Of a stretch of 24,617 bases of DNA, positions 10,731 through 19,624 are shown one piece after another. Source of the stretch: Gnetum montanum. Its lineage: Eukaryota > Streptophyta > Gnetopsida > Gnetales > Gnetaceae. The notes under the pieces are model-generated. The model had not been told where the DNA came from, ran no database searches, and was given only the letters and a program-made list of their open reading frames with translations. Position 1 is the first letter of the stretch. Each line of letters opens with the position of its first letter. The position numbers were made by a program, and so were the translations under genes. The stretch spans positions 1-24,617 of the forward strand of contig MNCI01036151.1 in NCBI GenBank assembly GCA_015680685.1. The letters are read 5' to 3'.

Positions 10731-11770
10731 CAGGCAGAGGCTTATTCCGCTGAACCTTGACCGTAACAGTTGGGCTTGCGTTACCCCCAGGGGCCTCGGC
10801 TAGACGGAGCCTCTTGCGCTGAGCTGCCGGTTCCACAATTTCTTCCACCATGCGCTTCCCTCGCGAGGCGTCGCCGGTGTAGGTCGGCATTATCCTGCCC
10901 ACGCTGTCGAGACCTCACACTTGGGGCGCCCCCAAGCCTTTAGTCATTACAGACAACGACTCCCCGATCCCTTCCGGTGGATCCTGCCCACGGGTAGTGC
11001 TGAGAATGTGGGCAATCCAAGGTCTGGACAGCTGGTCTCGGTCTTGCTGTTCCCAGACCCCATTCCTCTGGATGACCAGAAACTCAACAAACCACCGAAG
11101 GCATGCTATAAAAAGGCGTAATGCACATTGAAGCGGGACTCAAGCTTCTTGCGAAGCTTGACCATTTTACTACGCAGTCCCTTGGCCAAATAGTTTGCCC
11201 AATCAAAATGGGTCCCCTCCTCTAGAACCTCTTGCATAATGTTGGTCTGTTCTACAGAAAAGAACTTCGCCTGCGAGAGGGTTTTAGGGAAAGTTCGGGC
11301 CCGAAAAAGGGGATACAGTGTCTTGGTAGTGCCCATCTCGAATTTGTCACAAGGAAACCCTTTGGTCTCTTTTGGGATCCTCACCCACTCTTTCAGAAAC
11401 TCCTAGAATCTAGGGCTCCTCTTGGTCTTCACCTTTACGGGAAGGCCATTCAAGGGGACGCCAAACAGGTCCACGAAGAGCTGAGCGTCGATATCGCAAC
11501 TTACACGCACATTATGCACGTGCTTGCAAAAAAGCTCCGCCTTCTCGTTGAAGGAGTTGACCAAGGCTATCATTTCACTAGCGGGTACATCAGGGGTCGC
11601 AGCCAAAAACAGGTGCATTAGCCCTGCTGCCCGGATCTTGGCGGTCACTGCGACTGGGGTCGCCGAGTGGCCAAGCCAGCGCTGTGCGTCCTTAATATCG
11701 CCATAACGGAAGAGGACATCCCTCACCTCGTAGCCAGAAATGGTAAGGGTAATCTCTTGGGATTCCCTGA
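10731..11770 (-). other. Antisense gene exon 4, largest, unrecognised domain
   Basis: The exon begins after TACTGTTCAG and ends CTGCCTG|GTAAGT. It encodes about 345 residues, mostly helical. Segments such as LFVDLFGVPLNGLP, GTHFDWANYLAKGLRSKM and WFVEFLVIQRNG resemble in style the plant-retroelement accessory ORFs that carry F-x-W...L patterns, but I cannot name the family. A TAG is at 11405-11403, a one-base frameshift in a run of five T (plus-strand A, 11110-11114) and a TGA at 10917-10915. A basic RKRLRL patch near 10825 could be a nuclear signal. Confidence 0.65.
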
Positions 11771-11868
11771 CTGAACAGTATAAAACGCAAGTCAAATAGA
11801 AACGTTATTACGTGATGTCTACAACTCACAACTACACGCATAACATTAGAAACACGTAGCGGCCTTAC

Positions 11869-12143
11869 CTGGTCCGAAGGGCAAAGGGAATGGCAGTAGG
11901 TCCCTCTGCACGTCCTCAACCATAAGGGGCGGATCTAAGGTCCAGTCATCGTGCAGCCACCCGAGTTCCTGGCAATTCTTAAAAGGACGCTCGTAGCGGG
12001 TGTGATACTCATGCATCTCATGGCCAATCTGCCCTATAACACCGACACACACATTGTTGGTTGAGGTAAACGCCATTATTGCCGTTTCAGCCTAGGCCAA
12101 CGCATCACCATCTCCGATTAACTTGTTATCATGTATGAAAAAC
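11869..12143 (-). other. Antisense gene exon 3
   Basis: The exon begins after TATGGTACAG, in phase with exon 2, and ends GGACCAG|GTAAGG. It encodes about 91 residues including a conserved-looking HEMHEYHTRYERPF and LGWLHDDWTLDPP. The first part may still belong to the FCP1-like fold; the rest is not recognised. One TAG (12094-12092) lies in frame. Confidence 0.65.
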
Positions 12144-12261
12144 CTGTACCATACAGCGTAGGCTTAACTTACACTTTGCACAGAGACTTCTCTTACACTT
12201 CACATCGATAACAGACACTATAACAGTAACAAAGACGATACAGTTGGCAGAATTTGCTTAC

Positions 12262-12711
12262 CCACCTGCGTAGTACACCGTGCCTTGTGGGTTCTGGAAA
12301 TAGGTTGAAACATGGCGAGCCACGAACAGCATGTTATATGCATGATAACAACTGAAACAGGGCATTTCCTAGATCCAGCATAAGTTCCTCAGGCCTCGGG
12401 CACTGAGCGCTTGGTCCTCAGGACGACCCGTATCGATGGCCCTGTCTGTCAAGTAAGCCAGAATCCCCTGTGCAGACCCCGCCAACAGGTGTTCTAAAAT
12501 GGCACCGGCAACATCCCCAATCACATTAGACCACACAATGATGCTGAAGTTGCGCAGTAGGAACTGTAGAAACTCCAGCGCCCCCTTTCGGAACCAGATG
12601 GCCTTCCCCTGCACTCGTGTGTGCGGAGGAGGGACATTAGGGACAATGGGGTTTACCCAACACAAAACCCCAATGATGTCTAACACAATCAGAATAGACT
12701 TCAGCACAACT
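12262..12711 (-). other. Exon 2: core of an FCP1-like pseudophosphatase domain
   Basis: The exon starts after TTTTCTGTACAG and ends at GTGG|GTAAGC. Motif I reads LIVLDIIGVL where the family has hhhDxDGhL, so the second Asp is Ile. An IWFRKGALEFLQFLLRNF segment leads into IVWSN, matching the family's 'RPg...FL...F.v.vWTs/SS' motif II. Near the end, NMLFVARH and NPQGTVYY match the family's 'N.llIDDSp......NP.gt..F', with the metal-binding DD replaced by AR. HAD-fold phosphatases of this family dephosphorylate proteins such as the RNA polymerase II tail. Without the Asp residues, catalysis is not expected. A TAG lies at 12371-12369. Confidence 0.7.
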
Positions 12712-12981
12712 CTGTACAGAAAACACGCTACATAAATCAACGCCCAGATTTACAGTTGCATCATTAATACAAAAACGCTACACATCATGCTTAGCCATCT
12801 ATGTGGAAATCGCCCAAACCCTTGCAACAACACAAGGTCTGTCTCTGACAACGGCGATAAACGCAACCATCCCAAACCCTTGCTATAAACGCAAGCTCCA
12901 TAACCCAAAACCCTTATTTACACGAAAAACGTTGTATAGCACAAACGCTGAAATAGCACGAGCATGCAAAGAATGACCTAC

Positions 12982-13100
12982 CGGTTCAAAGGTGTCAGGT
13001 CACGCACTTCGACCACGGCCTATTGAACACACTCCAGGTTCTCCTATACCTCGTTGATTTTAGCTAATTTAGTGTTCTTCTTCTTCGTCTTGGGCGCCAT
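12982..13100 (-). other. Antisense gene exon 1 (start codon, basic N-terminus)
   Basis: ATG at 13100-13098 opens 39 codons plus two bases, beginning MAPKTKKKNTKLAKINEV, a basic stretch that could act as a nuclear localisation signal. TAG stops at 13046-13044 and 13022-13020 interrupt it. The exon ends AACCG|GTAGGT. The split Arg codon is completed by the first base of exon 2. Confidence 0.7.
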
Positions 13101-13226
13101 TATCATAGCTTCGACACTTTCACAGCTTTACACCTTCAAATCTTCTGCTCTTCTTGCTCTTGCTAGATAATACCCGCGAATTCGAACTCACAATAGCCAA
13201 CAGTCCGTCCTAACCAAAAAACCGCC

Positions 13227-13234
13227 TACTTATA
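13227..13234 (-). promoter_or_regulatory. TATA box of the antisense gene
   Basis: TATAAGTA on the minus strand lies about 130 bp upstream of the antisense ATG. Transcription would start near 13200, leaving about 100 bp of purine-rich 5' leader. This suggests the gene has its own promoter and is not expressed from the LTR. Confidence 0.5.
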
Positions 13235-13491
13235 TGCGAGAATCACCGACTTGATATCTGATTTCAGCGGGACCTTCCTGAAACGGACCCCGAAAATCAA
13301 GATATTAATGTGGCTGATATCGCACGCTCCTCTGTCTGAAATGACGTTAAACTACCACATCTTATCGCCTCATAATCGAGCAGCATTGATTACAACTTCA
13401 TTACAAAATTCAAAATTCTATTAAATTTCCACGTTTGCTAGCCATCACGTCATCTTCTTTCTAACCATTTACGCACTTTGTGGTTTTGCAG
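13235..13491. other. Intergenic end of intron: antisense upstream region and sense acceptor
   Basis: No coding frame is supported here. The stretch would hold the upstream control sequences of the antisense gene and, at its right end, the branch point and 3' splice site of the sense intron. Confidence 0.5.
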
Positions 13492-15240
13492 GACAAACAA
13501 ATGGATGCAACACTATCAACACCTTTAACTCTGACTGGTCCATATGGAAAGATAGTTAGGCAATTCGATCCCACGTTTATAGACGTTAACCTCCCCTTAG
13601 AAGACGTAACTGTAGCTGCATTGAAGATGTCCCCGGAATGGCCAGAACAATTGACGCGCACGCTAGACCTAGAAGTTGGGGACATAACCGAAGACCCCCT
13701 TGATGAGGTCTCTATCATTACGCATAGGGGCGAAGCTAAAACGCTTAAAGTCAGTTCCTTGTTAGAGTGAGAAACCCACGATGCCGTAACACAGGTCCTG
13801 CAAGACAACATCACTATCTTCGCATGGTCATACGAGGATATGTCTGGACTCGATCCCAGGCTAATCCAACATAACATCATCTTAGACCCACAGATCAAAG
13901 CAGTTAGGCGAAAAGCACGCAAAATTAAGCCAGAGATCGCGCTAGCCATGAGTGATGACATCACCAAGCTACACCAGGCTGGTTTCATTCGCGCAGTCGA
14001 TTACTCGGACTGGATATCTAACATTGTGGTCGTGCCAAAGAAGACCGGGAGTATACGCATTTGCATAGACTTCCGGGATTTGAACAAGGCCACAATCAAA
14101 GATAATTTCCCACTCCCGAGTATCGATCAACTAGTCGATACAATAGCCGGGCATGCACTCCTATCATTCATGGATGGCTTCTCTGGTTACAACCAGATTT
14201 GCATAAACCCAGAACATCAATTAACCACGACATTTATGACACCCTGGGGCACCTTCTGCTATACTATGATGCCTTTTGGTCTGAAGAACACCGGAGCCAC
14301 GTACCAACGGGCCGTGACATACATATTTAGCGACTATCTCTTAGAGAGACTGAATGATTATGTAGACGATATAGCCGTGAATTCTTTGAAGTCTAAGGAT
14401 CATTCAGGAGATCTGGAGTTAGTCCTTAAAAGATGCTCCAAATACGAGCTCCGGCTTAACCCGAAGAAGTGCGTATTTGGAGTTAAAACCGGATGCATGT
14501 TGGGGTTTGTTGTATCTGAAACCGGCATACGAGTTGACCCTGATAAGGTCAAAGCCATTGTCGAGTTAAAGCCTCCGACAGACCTTAAGCAATTACGCGG
14601 GTTACAAGGACGCTTACAGTTCATACGCCGTTTCATCTCGAGATTAACCGATAAGCTACACCCTATGCAGCACCTGCTTAAAAAGGGGGTCAATTTCAAA
14701 TGGACAAAAGATTGTCAGCGTGCGTTTGATAGCATTAAAAAGGAACTCCAACATTTACCTACGGTTTTCTCGCCACAAAGGGACTTACCATTCTACATTT
14801 ACCTCGCTACTTTGGATGTAGCGTTAGCAGCATTGCTTTGTCAAAGGAGGAACGATGGGTCTGAAGTGCCTATCTACTACCTAAGCCATGCTCTGTATGC
14901 GTATGAAACGAGGTATAATGAAGTCGAGCGTAATTGTCTAGCATTAGTTTTTACGCTCAAAAAGTGTAGACACTACCTTTTCCGTAGCCAGGTTAACATT
15001 ATATGCAAAAATAACATCCTTAGGACCATCACTCATAATTTGTACGAAAGCAGTAGGATCACTCGCTGGAAAGCTATCACCACAGAATTTGATCTGCACT
15101 ATGTTGTCCAATCTTCTACGAAGGGCCAAGCGATAGCTGACCAGTTAGTAACATCACCGGTTAACAACCAAGCTACAATAGAGCCTGAATTTCCTGATGA
15201 ACATGTACATAGTCTAAGCCCTGTCTTACCAGGCCCCTAG
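13492..15240 (+). pseudogene. pol: Reverse transcriptase and first RNase H domain of pol
   Basis: This region would copy the genomic RNA into DNA inside the particle. The frame resumes at 13492 directly after the splice acceptor. The reverse transcriptase runs from about 13930 to 14430, with IRICIDFRDLNKAT (14053-14094), FMDGFSGYNQI (14168-14200), MMPFGLKNTGATYQ (14269-14310) and the catalytic YVDD box at 14359-14370. The connection and first RNase H follow (about 14700-15165), with LDVALAALL near 14815, YNEVERNCLAL near 14920 and IADQLV near 15135. In-frame stops are a TGA at 13768 and a TAG at 15238. No frameshift is seen. Confidence 0.92.
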
Positions 15241-15792
15241 GCGACGTTGTATTTCGACGGAGCCTCAACCGCTAGAGGCGGCAGTGCCGTCGCGGTCATT
15301 ACGCTATCACCTGAGGATGTGCGTTTACATGCTTATCGCTTGACCTTCCCTTGTACGAACAATGTGGCAAAGTACGAGGGGCTCCTCAGGGGATTGCTAA
15401 CTGTCAGCGAGTTAGATGTGCAACACTTGGCGGTTAGAGGCGATTCGATGCTTGTCATAAATCAAATCACTGGAGTCTACGCCTGCAAATCTGTACATTT
15501 GCAGCCTTACTATGATCAGGCTAAAGATCTTCTGAGGCGATTTACGACCTTTGACGCCCAACACATCCCACACACTGACAACACGTTGGCCGACACACTG
15601 GCCACCCTGACTTTACACGTGCCTTCACACCTGTTTAACACCTGCCCTGCATTAATTACAGACTGCGCAGATCCTATCATTCAGATGGCGCAAATCTCCT
15701 CTCTTCTCGAGGAAAGCACGCCTGAATGGTACGAAAATATTAAAACTTATCTTTTACAGGGTGAGCTACCGTCTGCATTAACATGCGCATAG
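15241..15792 (+). pseudogene. Archaeal-type second RNase H (aRH) of pol
   Basis: This is a second RNase H, extra to the ordinary one, in the same frame. It is diagnostic of the Tat lineage among plant gypsy elements. The acidic residues are all visible: YFDGAS (about 15250), AKYEGLL (about 15370), VRGDSMLV (about 15437) and NTLADTLA (about 15586). The family is thought to have been acquired from a host gene and to help remove RNA during replication. A TAG at 15790 interrupts the frame before the integrase. Confidence 0.88.
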
Positions 15793-16848
15793 AAAGATGT
15801 AATCCGTAAGTGGGCCAGGAAATACGTCATCATCGGAGACAGCACTCTTTGTAGACGCTCCTTTGATGGCGTGTTGCTTACCTGTGTTGACAAAGACCAA
15901 GCGCAACACATAGTTGGCGAAGTCCATGAGGGACTATGCGGTGGCCACGTAGCACCACGGGCTATGGCCCTAAAAATACGTCGCTTAGGGTACTACTGGC
16001 CACGCATGGAAAAAGACTACCTGAAAAAGGTTAAAACTTGTGACACGTGTCAGCGTCATGCAAACCTCATCCACATGTCACCCACAGAATTGCATACAAC
16101 ACAGATAACATGGCCATTTCAACGATGGGGACTGGACATCATAGGACCCATCACGCCAAAATCTTCTGCAGGGCATAGCTTCATTATTACCGCTACTGAG
16201 TATTTTACGAAGTGGGTAGAAGCTGTCCCCCTGCGGAAAATCACATCCCAACAGGTTTGTCATTTTATCTTGGACAACATAGTAACCAGATTTGGTCTCC
16301 CAATGACTATTGTGACTAACAATGGGCCACAGTTTAGTAGCGCAGAAACCAAATCCTTCTGTGACAACCTAGGCATCAGACAATCTTTTTTCTCCCCCTA
16401 TTACCTGCAGGCGAATGGTCAAGCTGAAGCATCAAACAAAATAGTCATCAATCTTCTCAAGAAAATGCTCGACGACAACAAGAGACGGTGGCATGATAAA
16501 ATCCTCTACATGCTATGGGCGTACCGTACTACATGTAGGATAGCTACAGGTAGTATGCCCTATAGTCTGGTTTACGGATCTGAAGCAGTGCTACCTCTCG
16601 AATTGCAAATTCCTTTTCTGAAAATGGTCCTCTCCACCATTATAAATGAGGCTCAACACACCGAGGCTCGGATAATGGATTTGGATTCAGTAGAAGAGAA
16701 GCGGATACAGGCTCTTGATACAATTGAGAAATATCAAGATAAACAGAGATAGAAGCATCATCACAACCTTCAGCAGCGTCCGATCAAGAAAGGAGACCTA
16801 ATCCTCAAAGCCGTGCGCGAGCCGACAGGCAAGTTCTCGGCGAATTAG
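15793..16848 (+). pseudogene. Integrase, catalytic Asp changed to Asn
   Basis: This is the DDE integrase that would insert the DNA copy. The HHCC zinc-binding region spans about 15920-16053 and ends in CDTCQ. The core has WGLDIIGP (about 16125), VTNNGPQF (about 16312) and NGQAEASN (about 16413). The family has T-D-N-G at the second site, but here AAC replaces GAC at 16318-16320, which should abolish activity. YRTTCRIATGSMPYSLVYG (about 16522) is typical of gypsy integrases. A C-terminal KGDLILKAVREPTGKFS segment follows after a TAG at 16750. Another TAG at 16846 closes the recognisable sequence. Confidence 0.9.
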
Positions 16849-16950
16849 CAGACATCAGCGGCAAATAACTACCAAACCCTGTAAATCATGTATATCTGAA
16901 GAGGTATTACATTTAGCAGTATCTACAGCGTGAGTAATCAGGTATGACAG

Positions 16951-17860
16951 TATCCGTCCACTACGACGCTAAACTGGCATTGAACGTCCGCTACGATGCT
17001 AAACTGGCACTGACCGTCCGCTACGACGCTAAACTGGCATTGAACGTTCGCTACGACGCTAAACTGGCACTGACCATCCGCTACGACGTAAAACTGGCAT
17101 TCCTAGCACGCATCTGCCATGACGCTAAACTGGCCACACGCATTCGCTATGACGCTAAACTGGCAAGTTGCAGCTATCCGCTACGACGTAAAAATGGCAC
17201 TGTTGTACAGGTCCGCCAAGACAAAAAACTGGCATCTCTTGCATGCGTCCGTCACGACGCTAAACTGGCCACACGCGTCCGCTATGACGCTAAACTGGCA
17301 AGTTGTAACCATCCGCTACGACGTAAAAATGGCACTGTTGTACAGGTCCGCCAAGATGAAAAACTGGCATCTTTTGCACCCATCTGCTATGACGCTAAAC
17401 TGGCATTGAACGTCTGCTACGACGCTAAACTGGCACTGACCGTCCGCTACGACGTAAAACTGGCATTCCTAGCACGCATCCGCCATGACGCTAAACTGGC
17501 CACACGCGTCCGCTATGACACTAAACTAGCAAGTTGTAACCGTCCGCTACGACGTAAAACTGGCACTGTTGTACAGGTCCGCCAAGACGAAAAACTAGCA
17601 TCTTTTGCACGCGTCCGCCATGATGCTAAACTGGCACAGGTAAGTAGCCGTCTGCTGAGACGTAAAACCAGCATAGATTTGTCCCTGGGTCATGACATGA
17701 AACTGACATCCATAGCACGGTCTGTTGAGACCATAAATCAGCCTCGCCACCGTCCGCTACGACGTAAAACTAGCATTTCTTGGTCTGTCCAGACTTTAAA
17801 CTGGGACCATGGTCTGCTGAGACTTAAAACCAGTCATGACAGTCTACCAGGACTCAAAAC
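16951..17860 (+). repeat. Degenerate ~30-bp tandem repeat array in the 3' region
   Basis: The unit is roughly GACGCTAAACTGGCA plus a variable half ending CGTCCGCTAC. It is 30 bp long in the first copies and 36 bp or other lengths later. Blocks of several units recur (for example GGCCACACGC blocks near 17131, 17266 and 17497). Copies decay towards 17860. The array lies between integrase and 3' LTR, where Tat/Ogre elements are known to carry hypervariable tandem repeats that can seed satellites. One frame stays open across it (16944-17924, peptide repeat YDAKLALTVR), most likely because unit lengths are mostly multiples of three. Confidence 0.9.
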
Positions 17861-17930
17861 TGGGACTTACAGGCTGCTGCTATATAATCCAAGCGAGCGT
17901 GATCATCCCTGTATGGCTGCATGACAAACA

Positions 17931-17977
17931 GGGTGGGATGCTAGGAAGGTCCCAGTGTCACCACCCTACTAGCATCC
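17931..17977 (+). repeat. Inverted repeat (hairpin) after the tandem array
   Basis: GGATGCTAG (17936-17944) and CTAGCATCC (17969-17977) are perfect 9-bp arms. GGGTGG (17931-17936) and CCACCC (17961-17966) give an alternative pairing. Role unknown. Confidence 0.55.
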
Positions 17978-18970
17978 TATTGATTCCTTGGATGAGCTGA
18001 AAGGCATCTTACTAATCCCTCGGAGATGCCATTGTTGCGCGCCCTGCAGTGGTGGCACCTTTGAGAGTTCAGTCTTGCCAGCCGGAGCCCCGATGAAATC
18101 CTTGTCGACAACGACCTCGGGAACCTCCGCCGATCATCGCTATCAAACGCTGGCTTCACAAATTCATCTGGCTAGTTCCTTGTCTAACCAGTTAGGTGCA
18201 CTGCGTCTGATGCCTTTTGGCGAAGATATGCTGGGCCAATCGTCAGGATTGGCGGCTTCGCTCGCATGCCCCAGCTTCTTCTTCGTGGCCCAATCGCTCT
18301 ATCTCGCATCACACTTTGTTCACTTCGACAACATCACCTCTCGTTCGCAAGGGCACTGGTATCCTCTGTTTTCTTCTATGATTGCAGGTTACTTACTCCG
18401 AGGATGTGGTTCAAAGGTGCGTTCATCTGAGCGGTGAAGAACAACAGCGTTCTGAGATGGCTGCTCAGGTTTGCCCGACCACTTTAAGCTATACGCCTAT
18501 GATCCTCATAATCATACCCTTAGCCCTTATCTCCTTTCATCCCCACCACCCGCTGCCCATACACAGCGCCTCCATACGCAAGTATCCATTTTCCGCACTC
18601 GTACTAGCAGAGAGATCCCAGAAAGTGACGCGCCATGCTCCTTTTGCACGCATTCTTGCTATAATCAGTAACAGAGAAATCTCAGATTGATGCGCTACGC
18701 TCATCTGAAAGCATTCCTGTTGACATGACTGTGCGTACGTTTCTGTGCGTGCGATAAGCGTATGTCATACTCCTACCATCATAACTCATTTTGCATCTTC
18801 CCCGAACCTGTTTCCAGCTATATCCCTCTATCTTCCATACCTGTCGGTTTTGCTCTTCCATATTGGCGGGGCAACACTTGAGTAGCTATCGATGGACGCT
18901 GTTCTTGCTTCTGCCAATTCGGTGTTTCGCATTCTTTGTCGACGTCTTTTGGGCAAGCCCTCTAATCGTC
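17978..18970 (+). other. 3' untranslated region of the element
   Basis: I see no recognisable domain. Frames of 149 and about 100 codons exist (for example 17988-18437), but none resembles a known protein and their composition is not distinctive. The right half is pyrimidine-rich. This is most likely the non-coding 3' part between tandem array and polypurine tract. Confidence 0.6.
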
Positions 18971-18986
18971 AACAAAGAGGGGCCAT
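18971..18986 (+). other. Polypurine tract
   Basis: AACAAAGAGGGGCCAT directly precedes the TGAAACACC start of the 3' LTR. The purine-rich part (AAAGAGGGG) would prime plus-strand DNA synthesis. Confidence 0.75.
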
Positions 18987-19200
18987 TGAAACACCGTGAA
19001 AATTATGAGTCGGCCTCAGGCAAAGATTCGCAATTCAAGAAAAAGTGCACATCATCTTTGTTCAAGGACAAGTTTACGCTCTATTACGCATGGTAGCGTA
19101 ATGACCATAATAAGCTCTAAAATAGTCGAAGGCAGAGTCTAGAGAAGCACAATAGTTTGACACTTTTCCTCGTGGCATATGGATAACTTGTCTTTACGCT

Positions 19201-19377
19201 CGTTACGCACGGCTGCGTAGTGAGCATAAATTAGACATTGTTTACGCTTCGCTACGCGCAGCTGCATAGTGAACGTAAATTAGACATTGTTTACGCTTCG
19301 CTACATGCAGCTACGTAGTGAGCGTAAGTTAGATATTGTCTACGCCTCATTACGCGTGGCTGTGTAGGAAGCGTAAG
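19201..19377 (+). repeat. 49-bp tandem repeats in 3' LTR
   Basis: Units start at 19201, 19250, 19299 and 19348, in register with those of the 5' LTR, so the array predates this insertion. Several TACGC/GCGTA pairs have decayed by C-to-T or G-to-A changes in one LTR but not the other. Confidence 0.85.
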
Positions 19378-19492
19378 ACAATTTTGAGCCTATTTTTTTT
19401 ATACCATGTTACGCTCCTACACGCAACACAACACGAATGGGTGTAATATAGCAAGCAATTGAAGCACGCCCAACATGTACCTGTTTTTCACA

Positions 19493-19522
19493 CGCACAAC
19501 ACGCAAACGAACGTGTTGTGCG
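19493..19522 (+). repeat. Perfect palindrome upstream of the TATA box
   Basis: The 11-bp arms CGCACAACACG and CGTGTTGTGCG pair perfectly around an 8-nt loop, about 95 bp upstream of the TATA box. It is the counterpart of 3541-3570. Confidence 0.65.
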
Positions 19523-19616
19523 TAGTCACAGTCTGACTTAAAATGGTCATGTCAACGGAAGCTGAAATATTCGGGACCCACGTCAAGGTTGCGCCTTTTT
19601 ATGGGACCCCGCAGCC

Positions 19617-19624
19617 TATAAATA
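19617..19624 (+). promoter_or_regulatory. TATA box of the 3' LTR
   Basis: TATAAATA in a context identical to that of the 5' LTR. Transcription from here would read out into the right flank, antisense to the outer element. Confidence 0.7.

Larger units (their letters stand above)
8953..13100 (-). pseudogene. Antisense multi-exon accessory gene with FCP1-like N-terminus
   Basis: Exons on the minus strand are 13100-12982, 12711-12262, 12143-11869, 11770-10731, 10649-10178 (contains an unresolved junction), 10099-9282 and 9201-8953. Introns are 270, 118, 98, 81, 78 and 80 bp, all GT-AG, and codon phases match at all six junctions (2, 2, 1, 1, 1, 0). About 1,100 codons result. In order: a Lys-rich N-terminus, a domain resembling FCP1/NLI-interacting-factor phosphatases, an unrecognised helical middle part, a Ser/Glu/Pro-rich linker, a coiled coil and an acidic tail. 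This copy has seven TAG, one TGA and one TAA in frame, plus one frameshift in a T run (11110-11114), so it is a pseudogene. Introns could persist through retrotransposition only because the gene is antisense to the genomic RNA. Its function is unknown. Confidence 0.8.
8352..13491 (+). other. Predicted 5.1-kb intron between protease and reverse transcriptase
   Basis: The donor is CTT|GTAAGT at 8352. The acceptor is TGGTTTTGCAG ending at 13491, with a CTAAC branch-point candidate at 13461-13465, 27 nt upstream. Both sites fall exactly on codon boundaries (phase 0) of the upstream protease and downstream reverse transcriptase frames. Splicing would thus give one gag-pro-pol frame. Ogre elements are known to carry an intron in this place. 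Most of the intron is occupied by a gene on the opposite strand (8953-13100). Confidence 0.8.

Noticed and set aside
13461-13988. 175-codon minus-strand frame opposite reverse transcriptase
   Set aside because: It is the shadow of the conserved pol frame and crosses the splice acceptor.
4543-16848. TAG reassignment or programmed readthrough to explain the stops
   Set aside because: The stops are too many and occur in both the sense and the antisense gene. They sit with a frameshift and an active-site loss, so methylation-linked decay is simpler.
17988-18437. 149-codon frame in the 3' region
   Set aside because: No recognisable domain or codon signature was seen, and such lengths occur by chance in GC-balanced sequence. 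Kept only as part of the 3' untranslated region.
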